Notes under the pieces: generated by a model | What the model was told of the DNA's origin: nothing | What the model saw: the letters and a program-made list of their open reading frames with translations, nothing else | Databases searched by the model: none | In this document: piece by piece, positions 1-8,886 of the stretch | Position numbering within the stretch: position 1 is the stretch's first letter | How the letters are laid out: each line of letters starts with the position of its first letter | From: Simmondsia chinensis | Lineage: Eukaryota > Streptophyta > Magnoliopsida > Caryophyllales > Simmondsiaceae | DNA: 64,000 nt | Direction: 5' to 3' | NCBI GenBank assembly: GCA_018398585.1 | Contig: JAGTTD010000010.1 | Location: 30,792,638 to 30,856,637, forward strand | Position numbers and translations under genes: made by a program

Positions 1-4
1 AGGA

Positions 5-230
5 ATCAATCATACCCCAAATCACCCCAAAATAGACATAGCATTGGCCCATACGGATGGCTCAGCCTACCAACGGCACCAACACTATATTTAAGTGGGC
101 GACTAACATGGATCTATAATTGTGAACAATTTTTTAAAATCGATCATACCCCAAATCACCCTAAAATAAACATAGCATCAGCCCATATGGACAGCTCAAC
201 CTACCAGTGGCACCAACACTATCTTCACCA
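5..230. repeat. ~88-bp imperfect direct duplication
   Basis: Two copies of a segment starting ATCATACCCCAAATCACC lie at about 8-94 and 142-228, separated by roughly 45 bp. They differ at a handful of positions. The second copy runs into the gag-like reading frame at 187, so the duplication probably arose inside an old retrotransposon gag region. Confidence 0.75.
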
Positions 231-420
231 ACATAAGCCATATCTTATGTGGGACCAATACAAAACTGAAGCCCATGAGTATTTCGGGGAACCTTACGAA
301 GACCCTATGACCGGCCTATTAAAACTCCAACAAACCGATATAGTTAAGGAATATCTTGACGCTTTTTGACACCTTATATGCACAAGTCCCTTTAAGAGGA
401 AAAAAAAAATGCCATTAGTT
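187..420 (+). pseudogene. Ty3/gypsy gag fragment
   Basis: A 60-residue open stretch reads like the middle of a plant gypsy gag capsid. It has a segment close to the family pattern of an aromatic residue, YEDPM, a run containing LKLQQT, and then VKEYLDAF. In this family the stretch sits in the retrotransposon gag domain just before the helix that ends in a short ELER-like turn. The frame closes at a TGA at 367 but continues as family-like sequence (DTLYAQVPL) if that stop is read through. No protease or polymerase follows within 1 kb, so this is an isolated scrap. Family identity is inferred from pattern memory only. Confidence 0.5.
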
Positions 421-640
421 GTTTCCTCACTAGACTTTGCTAGGATATTGCTATGTCTGTTTGACTTTTCAAACTAAACACACTCCAACAAGCTATGTGC
501 ACGACCAAGCTTCAAGAGGACGATTTGAATTCCCAACTTCAGAAACCATCATGACCCACCCATTTTGCAGGTCTTGTTTAAGCTCAAATAATAGAACAAA
601 TTTTATACTACATTTTAGTATTAATTTATTTGGACAAATA
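370..640. other. No recognisable feature
   Basis: AT-rich sequence. Short open frames on both strands here show no family signature, and I see no repeat or RNA gene. Confidence 0.5.
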
Positions 641-644
641 TCTA

Positions 645-794
645 TGTCCCTTAGGGAAATAGCCTGTTGGTTGAGAATGCTAATGGCAATATGCGCCACC
701 TAGGTTCGAATCTCCACTTGGGCAAAAGTGGCTTCCATTTACGAGGGATTTAAAGGAGATCCCCCCCCCCCCCCCCCCCCCACCCAAAAAAAAA
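645..794 (+). mobile_element. tRNA-derived SINE with poly(C) and poly(A) tail
   Basis: A pol III-type split promoter is visible: a box-A-like stretch at about 661-676 (AGCCTGTTGGTTGAGA) and a box-B GGTTCGAATC at 703-712. These are followed by a short body, an unbroken run of C at 761-781 and an A-run at 786-794. The same organisation (tRNA head, C-rich stretch, A tail) recurs in the minus-strand SINE at 17705-17909. I could not define a target duplication, so the left boundary is approximate. Confidence 0.6.
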
Positions 795-831
795 GGACAT
801 TATTGATGTGCGTGTGCTTGTGCGTGTGTGT

Positions 832-1025
832 ATGGCGCAATTCTTATGAGACGGCCAAAATTGACCCTTTTTTATTAGGTACAAAAAAAAATTCTTTCCA
901 ATCCCTTCCCCTTCTTTCTCTCTCACCCCAGCCACCCACCGCCAGCAAAGGCGGTGGCAGGCGGGCGGCAGCAACGACGACGGTGGGTGGCTGGGGTGAG
1001 AAGGGGAGGGGGAGGGAAAGGGGTG

Positions 1026-1084
<59 letters not shown>

Positions 1085-1135
1085 TAAACCCATCAAAGAA
1101 GGGGTCAATCTTGACCGTTCATGGTAATGAATTGC
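832..1135. mobile_element. Inverted-repeat (MITE-like) element with TA-repeat in one arm
   Basis: The left arm (about 836-941) and the right arm (about 979-1135) are imperfect reverse complements. They share the outer words ACGGYCAARATTGACCC and a perfect 20-bp core, CTCACCCCAGCCACCCACCG at about 921-940 and its complement from about 979. The right arm is lengthened by the TA microsatellite at 1029-1081. No transposase or clear target duplication was seen. Confidence 0.55.
1029..1081. repeat. (TA)n microsatellite
   Basis: About 26 uninterrupted TA units sit inside the right arm of the inverted-repeat element. The translated frames give artefactual Ile-Tyr repeats, not a gene. Confidence 0.98.
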
Positions 1136-1182
1136 CTAGATCTGCCTCTCTCATCCTCTCATCTTCTCATATGAATTGTGCT

Positions 1183-1202
1183 ATATATATATATATATAT
1201 AT
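1183..1202. repeat. (TA)n microsatellite, short
   Basis: About ten TA units. The rest of 1136-1560 shows nothing I can assign beyond generic AT-rich intergenic sequence. Confidence 0.9.
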
Positions 1203-1566
1203 GTATGTATTGATGTGAAAAAATAATACTAAAAATAGTTATAGTATATCAAAAACCTCTTAATCGTCAGTCCTGATACATGAATATGTTACATACAAAA
1301 GTCATCATAGTGCTAGAACAAGTTCTAAAAGTTGACAGAATAAAAACAATGTTGGAATCTTGTTTGGCATGACAAAGACTCAAAATTTAGTAATTTTAAA
1401 ATTTTATCCTTCACTAAACATAATTTTGGGTCGGGTTCGGTTGGCTTTGATGTCATCCAAATCCAACGCAACCAAAACTCATTCATTAACATCTAATCCA
1501 AATCCATTTAAAACTCATATTTTACATCCAACCGACAGGCATTACTTGTAGTGCCTCTATAGTCTA

Positions 1567-2097
1567 TTGAAGAGCAATTCTACACTTACTTGGGCTGAGT
1601 TTATGATTGAGCTTTGTGAACGCTATGGTGATGAAGATTCGAGTGATATAGTTGATAGTTTCAACAAGCTGACTCAAGGTACAACCGTGAAGGAGTACAT
1701 GACAAGGTTTGAGAATCTCAGAGCAAGTATGATAACTGTTAATCATCAAGCCCTTGAGTCCTTTTATTTCTCGAGTTTTATCAGTGGATTAAAGCCTAAA
1801 ATCAAGAATTTGGTGAAGGCAATTGGTCCTACTTCTTTATCCCAAGCTTATGCAAAGGCGAAGTTGTTTGAGGCCACATTTCTATCAACCAATGATGGGC
1901 CCAAACATCGAGGAGAAAGCTCGCAACAACATCAAAAAGGGGGAGATGAACCCGAAGTAAACCGCCCCTTTGAGAAGAATACTTTTGAGAAGAGGCCTCA
2001 AAGACTCTGTTTTAAGTGTCGTCAGCCTTATGAAATAGGCCATAAATGTAGTCCTAAATTTCTCATGATGGTTAGAGGAGTTAACATCGAAGGGTAA
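1567..2097 (+). pseudogene. Ty3/gypsy gag with CCHC-type zinc knuckle, N-terminally truncated
   Basis: The 176-residue open frame carries the C-terminal half of a retrotransposon gag domain (WAEFMIELCERYGD, then KEYMTRFENLRA and FISGLKPKIK). This is followed by a basic linker and a zinc knuckle CFKCRQPYEIGHKC near residues 146-159. That spacing is the variant seen in many plant gypsy gags. Gag packages element RNA into virus-like particles in the cytoplasm. The first residues of the open frame are not the natural start; about 100 residues of the capsid are missing upstream. It is followed after 66 bp by the protease in another reading segment, as expected of a gag-pol polyprotein broken by stops. 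Confidence 0.8.
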
Positions 2098-2163
2098 TCC
2101 GATAGTGATTGGACCGATGTTGAAAATGAGGATTCTGACCAAGAACTTTTCATTAACGATGAA

Positions 2164-2586
2164 GTGGAGATTTCCTTGACAGCTTTAACAGGGCAAGGAA
2201 TGCATAAAACGATCAGGTTTAAAGGGAAAGCAGGCACGAGATTGGTTGTCGTCTTGATAGATAGTGGAAGCACTCACAGTTTTATTGATCCAAAAATAGT
2301 GAAGAAAGTGGGACATGAGGTGATCAAGACTCATCCCTTGGCAGTGACCTTGGTGGATGGAAACTCCATCCTTACTCAGGACAAATGTCGAGCCTTTCAG
2401 TGGTCTATGCATGAACATCAGTTCACATACGATTTCAGAGTCCTTCCCTTGGGTGGATGTGATACGATGCTAGGAGTTGATTGGATGTGTGCTTTTAACC
2501 CGATGTCCTTCGATTATGTTAAGCACGTTGTGTCTTTTAAGTGTCAGGGATCTAGAGTTACATTGCAAGGCATGGACGATCACTAA
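2164..2586 (+). pseudogene. Ty3/gypsy aspartic protease fragment
   Basis: The 140-residue frame is a retropepsin-type protease. It has the active-site triad in LIDSGSTHSFID (near residues 31-42), the hydrophobic strand before it, and a late MLGVDWM motif (near residues 103-109). These are typical positions for plant gypsy proteases that mature the polyprotein. The catalytic D-S-G is intact. The frame ends at TAA 2584-2586. After that the sequence jumps to a polypurine tract and LTR within about 45 bp, so no reverse transcriptase follows. Confidence 0.82.
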
Positions 2587-2628
2587 TTTCCATTCCTGAG
2601 GACAAGAATATTTTCAAGGGGAAGGGAA

Positions 2629-3119
2629 TGTTATGATCCGAGAATTCAAGGAAGAAGATGTAATAGTCATGGTTAAGTGTTGTTCTAGCTATGAGGTGTT
2701 AATAAGCTGCTAATCTCTCTTGTAATCTGGTAGTTCGCAGCTGTAATAAGTCCCTGCAGTAGCTTAGGTTCGGTTGAGCTGTGCTTGGCGCCAATTAGTG
2801 CTTTAAAAGTTAGTTAGAAGATATTTTCTTAAGCTCTAGATATTTTAGTTAGTCGGTTAGTAGCTTGAGTCTAGGTTCATTGTATTAGTTACTTCGTAAT
2901 TGCCTATAAGAGTAGTTGAGCTGTAATTTCAGATCATTCAATAAAATATCAAACAACTATCTCAATTTGAGATCAAATTCTCTCTCTCATCTAACTCTCT
3001 GTATTTCTCATCCCTATTTCTCTAATTTCTCATCTCAATTCACTTCTTTCTCATCTCATACTCTCAATCTATCCTAAATTCACTTAGGTCATGCTTGTGA
3101 TCCAATCCCGAGCATAACA
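2629..3119 (+). repeat. Gypsy 3' LTR (491 bp)
   Basis: The segment begins TGTTATGATC and ends GAGCATAACA, giving 7-bp perfect terminal inverted repeats with TG...CA ends. It directly follows a purine tract AAGGGGAAGGGA. A TATA-like CCTATAAGAG lies at about 2904 and a polyadenylation-like AATAAAAT at about 2939. No partner LTR is present in the window. Confidence 0.8.
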
Positions 3120-3129
3120 ACCTCTTAGC

Positions 3130-5366
3130 AGTTGGGAAAACATATGAATTTTGTTGAAAAATAAACTCTGATGCCGACTATTGGGTTCACAGTTCTTAAC
3201 TATGGTCACAACAATAGGCACCTATTAGAGCACTTAGAGTGGGAAACTCTTCTCTCTACCTAAGCCCCCGGTCGAAGAGTAACGCTTCGTGACACCTCAC
3301 GTGCGAGAGTTCCCGGGAATAGGTTTATCTCTATAAACCCTTTGCCCTAATACCGATTGTTGGGATAAATTTTAAAAATTCACCCTAAAGATTACGCAGC
3401 GGAACAAGTTTAGAATTCATAACTCTAAACCTAGGGTTGATTTAAAATTGCTAATTTTAAATCTACTGACTTAAATCCATAATTTAAATCAACAGATCTA
3501 AATTCTTAATTTATATCTACAAGCCTTTTACTCTAATACATTCATAATAATACATAAACTTAAACAGGTATAATAACAAATACTGTAAATAAATAGAAAA
3601 GCTAAAAAGAATAAAGAAAGAAGAATATACCTGAAATTGCTCCAAAAATAAAGAAAACCAGAAAGACAATAATATTCTTCAAAACCGAGACCTCGAGACC
3701 TTCTACACAATGACCTCGGAATAAGCCCCTCTATTTATAGGAATATACCGGAGCAAAAAAATCTGATTTTTTGATGTGGAAACTGCTTAGTTTAAATTAA
3801 AACGCATCATATCGCTTAAAAATATAGTTAAAATTCAGTGTTTCTCAAATAGTGCACCCGTTTTTAACCTTGTCACCACGTGCCACGTGGCACGCAGTGA
3901 TTGGTCTGTGCCTTAAGGCACGGATCGCCATCCGTTGTGTCGCGCGCTGGTTGGCTGGTACGCGAGCACACGGATTTACATGGTTATTTTCGCGATTTTT
4001 CATTTTTTTTGTTTTTGCTTTGTTTCCCACATGTAAAAATTCATCTTATAAATTTTTATTTTTTCAAATTATTTTATTTTATAATTTTTAATTTTTTATT
4101 CATCTCATGAATAATACAACAACAACAACAATAACAACAACAGTCCCAGTGCCTCACGGCTCCCGCAGAAAGCAAGGTCTGGGAGGGGTGATGTACGCAG
4201 CCTTACCCCTTTCGGGTGGAAAGGAGGCTGTTTCCGAGGACTTATCTCATGAATAATATTTAGCAAAATTAATTTACCCATCTTATGGATAAATAATTCA
4301 TCTAGTAAATTCTTTAATATTTTTCAATGGCAATAAAATACAGAGGCTTGCGCAGAGACCTCAGGGACAATTTAAATCGAGCTCCAAATGGGTCAAATTA
4401 AATCATCTCATGATATTAATTTAATTACCATTTAATGAGACTTAATTCCACTAAATAAATCTCACTGCACTCCAGACTTAAATTATTTATTTGATATCTC
4501 CCTAATAGACTGTATTGATGACAACAGCCCCTCCACTAGATGTCCATAACAAAGGATAAATATAACCACTACCATTATCCTTCTCACAGCTTCTCCATTA
4601 GTTACCGACTCGCCCTTCACTAAATAATTCATTTATACTAGAACATATTCACAGTATAAATTCCAAATGTCAAACACTTGGAATACTTTGGCCAAAGTTT
4701 CCGAGCCATTCAAATATTTACGAAGCAACTAGGGGGACATCTGTATCTCATAAGAGACTGTAGATTCCTATTGAATACCTAATCCTTGTCACACTTCACG
4801 CCGCTACCCAGTGTACATGGGATTTCAGTCATTCATTTAGACCTTACTTATAGTACACCAAAGTAACTAATGCTCCATGCACAAGTCCAGAATACTCTCA
4901 GGATTTAGAGTCGTTGTTCAAACAATACAACATGAATCACTCATCTCCTATAGTAGTCCAGAAATAAGTAACTCATATGGTCCAACTCAGTATGTCAATC
5001 TTATTAAACACACTAACTTAACACTTTTGGAGCTCCATCCACATAGCCAAGATAAGCCATCTAAAGTGTCACGTTATAGTCTTAACATACAAGTGGTCCA
5101 AACTAGTCTTCGACTACGGGTCTTTCAAACAACAATCCATACCATTTGTTCCAAGTCTATCTATGGCTTAGTCTCATAAACCACTTAGAACAAACATGTA
5201 AATTGTAGTCTGAGGACTACACCCATCTCATGGATGTTTCCCAAAAAAAAATCACATGCTGTATAAATGCTCAAATACACAAATTTAACTAGAAAATGAC
5301 TGGGATTTCAATTAAAATAATAATATATCCAGAATAAATCTAGATTTTAGGACACTGTTCCTAACA
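3130..5366 (-). repeat. Copia LTR1 (3' LTR of the minus-strand element)
   Basis: On the plus strand it starts AGTTGGGAAAAC, where LTR2 has TGTTGAGAAAAC, and ends GTTCCTAACA. It contains the SINE at 4117-4243. Compared with LTR2 it lacks about 100 bp near 3713, where LTR2 has extra sequence between two GACCTCG-like words. A minus-strand TATA box (CTATAAATAGAGG) lies at about 3731-3744. Position 3358 carries an internal TGTTGGGA preceded by a second primer-site-like sequence. Confidence 0.9.
4117..4243 (-). mobile_element. Au-type SINE inside copia LTR1, 15-bp TSD
   Basis: On the minus strand it reads GGAAACAGCCTCC, then GGTAAGGCTGCGTACATC, CCCAGACCTTGC, GGGAGCCGTGAGGCACTGGG and a TTG-rich tail. 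These are the body and tail of the plant Au SINE family. The tRNA-like head is truncated to about AAGTCCTC. ATCTCATGAATAATA is duplicated at 4102-4116 and 4244-4258. LTR2 has that word once (about 9958-9972), so it preserves the empty site and shows the SINE arrived after the copia element. Confidence 0.92.
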
Positions 5367-5378
5367 ATCTCCCACTTG
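5367..5378 (-). promoter_or_regulatory. Polypurine tract of the minus-strand copia
   Basis: The minus strand reads AAGTGGGAGAT immediately before the LTR start TGTTAGGAAC, the usual second-strand primer position in copia elements. Confidence 0.75.
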
Positions 5379-5439
5379 TTCTAAATCCAATTTATGACAA
5401 GTCCATACTCACTCCTTTTAAGTTTGAACCAAAAATCTA

Positions 5440-6323
5440 CTGAGCCTAACCCTTAGTGAGCACAATCACTCTATTGTGAAGTCAGCAATGCAATATTGCT
5501 TGACATTCCCCTCACTAATGGCTCTCACTCCAAGGGTAAAGACATACTTAGACGTCGAACGTCTATCATATTAATCTGACTGGAAGTCTTAGATCAGTAT
5601 AACCAACTTGAACCAGCTCGTTACTTTGAAAAATTAGCATAGGTTCTCTAGTTCTTCTCAAGAACTAGAGAAAACACTTCACTGCCACCTAGTCCATTGG
5701 ACCCAGATTAGACTAACACCTACATACTATCCCATAGCATGGCAGATATCAAGTTTCCAGCACAACATGGCATACCTGAGGCTTCCATTGCCAAAGCATA
5801 TGGAATATTCCTCAATTGCTCCTCCTCTTGAGGTGTCCTAAAACACTACTTAAAAAAGAGAGGGACTCCATGCTATACCTTGAAAACATCTTGTTAATAT
5901 AAGTGGCTAACCAAAGACCCAACATCTTACTCTTACGACCTCGCAGAAGCTTAATCCTAAAAGTAAAGCTGTCTTCTCCTATGTCCTTCATATTGAGCTA
6001 TCATGACAACCAAGTCTTTACAGTTAATGACACCCCTACATCATTCTCAATGAGTAGTATATCATTGACATACAATACTAAGAAAGGCACTACTTTCTCT
6101 TAATGTCATTTGTACACGCATGGTTCATTTAACCAATCGCTTTAAAACTATAAGACTTAATTGCTTCATGGTGGCTAAAAGGATCAGATTCAATGCCACG
6201 ATCAACCACTAAGGCTCCCGCTATGAACCTTCCAGGTGTCCCGACAATCCTCCCACCACACCTAAGCTCTCGTGTACCTGGAACATTCTCATTCCTATCA
6301 GTAGGTGCATCTAATGCATCCAC
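5440..6323 (-). pseudogene. Copia reverse transcriptase / RNase H remnants
   Basis: Minus-strand translation across several frames gives the integrase-RT linker and RT start (RRxGRIVG...RFIAGAL, 6323-6129). A deletion then joins it to the later RT segment containing LYVNDILLIENDVG (about 6060) and a KMKDIGE-like stretch. A degenerate RNase H part follows (STSKYVFTLG, then KQYCIADFTIE, about 5570-5460). Family proteins carry YVDD at the catalytic site; here the first aspartate codon reads Asn. The deletion removes most of the fingers and palm, so no activity is possible. Frames are broken by several stops. Confidence 0.75.
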
Positions 6324-6499
6324 TGTGTCTTAAGTTGTGCCTAGTTGTTCAAAATTATTGTCATTTTTCTTTAATACTATTTTGTTTTTGTTTTTTTTTT
6401 TACTTGCAAAATCCTTCTCTAAGTATTTTGCATTGTATTTACGAAAGACCTTTTGAATCAAAAATGTAGAAAAAACCGTCCTTGTTCCTTTTATTTGTA

Positions 6500-7620
6500 A
6501 CACCATTCTACTGCAGTGTAACCGGAGCAGAAAGCTGAGATCTCATCTCATTTTGTAGTTTGGAAATCCAAAAACTCACCCGAAAAATATTTATCACCTT
6601 GATCTAATCGTAGTGATTTAACTTGTTTACCTAATTGCTTTTCAACTTCAGCTTTGTACTCTTTGAACTTTTCAAAAGAGTTTGACTTATGTCTCATTAG
6701 GTAAACATATCCATAACTTGAGTAATCATCAGTAAACGTAATGAAATACTCATATCCACCACTTGCTTGAACATTCATTGGCCCACATACATCTGTGTGA
6801 ACCAACTCTAGCAAGTCACCAACCCTGTTGCCTTTATTCTTAAAGACAGACTTGGTCATCCTACCTTCTATGCAGGATTCACAGATTGGTAATGACTTCA
6901 AGTCCAAAGGTTCTATCAGTCCATCTTTTACTAATCTTTGGATCCTGTTTGAATTGATGTGACCTAATCATTGGTGCCAAGTGTAGGAAATATCTCTATC
7001 AGGTTATTTTCTCTTAGGAGATTGAACAAGTGAGCTTGTGTTAGATTCATTTAAACAAATATCAGAGTTTCGATCAGGAAATAGCATGAATAGACCGTCC
7101 ACGTTTGTACCTTTGCAAATAAACAATTTATTTCTCATAATGAATAGTTCAGAACTAAAATCCAATGAATAACCATTATCCACCAAACGAGAAACAGAAA
7201 TCAAATTTCTGCACATTGCAGGTACAAACAAACAGTCCTTCAAAACCAAAATTCTACCATTAAAGGCTAGGCTAACATCTCCTACTCCTAAGACTGCTAC
7301 CCTTGTACCATCTCCACCCGTTAGGTACAATTCCCCATCATACAGTCTCCAGGTTAGCTGAAGCCCCTGTAACATATTACAGACATGGTCGTTGAACCTA
7401 AGTCCACACACTAGGAACCTGGTGGACTCTCAACTGCGCATGACTCAACTAAGTGAGATATCAACTTATCTTCACTTGATGGCTTGGCAGTCTTTATTAG
7501 AAGAGAAGCCAAGTACTTAGTGCAGTTTCTTTTCCAGTGGCTAGTAAGTCCCTTGTTAGTGATAACTAAGTCCAAGTTATTTTTTCAGGTGAAGTAATTT
7601 GGTCCAGACAAGGCATTATC
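6500..7620 (-). pseudogene. Copia gag tail, protease, GAG-pre-integrase and integrase remnants
   Basis: In coding order on the minus strand there is a knuckle tail (HWKRNCTKYL, about 7550), then a protease remnant ending NDHVCNMLQGLQ (about 7400). Next comes the long 7411-7004 frame with FVPAMCRNLISVSRL, a broken zinc-binding start (TWHQ-stop-LGH, about 6975), and 6907-6548 with CESCIEGRMTKS, HTDVCGPM, FTDDYSSYGYVYLM and LRLDQGDKYFSGEF. The two integrase aspartates (in HTDV and RLDQGD) remain. The later PQQNG..E segment is present only as stop-containing sequence near 6500, with Glu replaced. The protease catalytic DSG cannot be found. Confidence 0.82.
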
Positions 7621-8870
7621 TTTTAGTATTAAATGAAGTGCACCAGTTGCATCCATTTCCAAAAACACTGTAAATGCAAACAATCGTGTAACTACTTTAT
7701 ATGAGTCATGTATAATGCATTGACATATATTCTTTCAATTTAGCATACACAATAAGTCAGATATCCACCAAACTGTACTATTATGCATACAATGATGACC
7801 CATACACACCACTCCTTACTCCCCAACAGTGTGGTCGCACGAAGCTAGTTCAGGTGAGAACTATTCTCAATTAACCTGTTTTTCTTGTAACTCTTACTAA
7901 ACATAATTAGCTCACCACTTTACCTTAGTCTCTAACATGACACAACAGAGCTCCTCGGGGAGGCTAATGCATCACTCTAGTCAAGTGTAAACCATTACCT
8001 AAATCTCCATACAAATACACGAAATACTCCATGGCAGCGTGGTCGCATCGCTTCTTTGCACTTTGGTTTATCCTAAAGAAGTCTAACCCTGTAATCTGCA
8101 AACCGACACCCTTTGCAGGGAGGTCTATCGCTCTACAATACTGCTAGACCGGTAATGGAGACCGTGAGGTTACAATAATTGAAAACTCACTCCCACTTGA
8201 TTTTTATAACTAGTGGTTTTTATTAAACTTGCATTTACAACCTGAATTATCTTATAATCCCCTTTAGAATCTCATTCTAAAATTAATTTTTGTTTAAAAG
8301 TTAAAATATTTAATTTTAAAATAAATTGAATTTAATCTCATTAAATCAAATTTATCCGATTTCGTATAAGATAATTGAATCTAATTTCATTAGATCAACT
8401 TTATCCATTATTAAAAAAAATTTAAATCTAATCTTATTAGATCAATTTCGTTTGATTTTATAAATCATGAATGAGAACATACAATCTTATTATACGTACA
8501 ACACAATCGCAAATTTATAGGTTGTTTCGAATTAACAATTAATTCGTCAACGATTTAAACAATTTAAATTGTCACCATAAACAACCTAGTTAACTATGAA
8601 CTCTTTTAACTAATTTAAACAATTTAAATCGACACTTTAAAACAATCTAATTAATAATTAATTACTTTAATGATTCAAACAATTTAAATCACAAATACAA
8701 ACAATCATCTCAATTATTTATTAATTCTTTATTGATTTAAATAATTTAAATTGTTAAATCAAATTCAACTAATATTCTTCTTAATAAAATCTCTATTTTA
8801 TTAAATCGCAAATCTATTTATTTCGATCTTATTATACCTAGTCATGTATATTATGAATACAATCAAAGGC
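7621..8870 (-). other. Non-coding leader of the minus-strand copia
   Basis: This 1.25-kb stretch lies between the gag remnant and the primer site. It has no capsid signature, so the gag core is deleted or unrecognisable. The part nearest the primer site (8280-8870) is strongly AT-rich with repeated AATTTAAATC-like words. Confidence 0.5.
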
Positions 8871-8886
8871 TGACTCTGATACCAAT
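8871..8886 (-). promoter_or_regulatory. Primer binding site (tRNA-iMet type)
   Basis: The minus strand reads TTGGTATCAGAGTCAG immediately downstream of LTR2's terminal TCTCAACA. It matches the canonical TGGTATCAGAGC site except near its end. Confidence 0.85.

Larger units (their letters stand above)
1560..3119 (+). mobile_element. Internally deleted Ty3/gypsy retrotransposon (gag-PR-PPT-3' LTR)
   Basis: The fragment runs gag, protease, a short stretch resembling the C-terminal tail of a gypsy polyprotein, a polypurine tract at about 2616-2628 and a complete 3' LTR. Reverse transcriptase, RNase H and integrase are absent although gag-PR and the 3' end are preserved. The 5' LTR and the N-terminal half of gag are not present. 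This looks like either a gag-only non-autonomous derivative or a single large internal deletion. Confidence 0.75.

Noticed and set aside
923..1108. Open frames with Ile-Tyr runs over TA microsatellites (also near 15984-16262 and 59896-60117)
   Set aside because: They are translations of simple repeats with no conserved flanking protein sequence.
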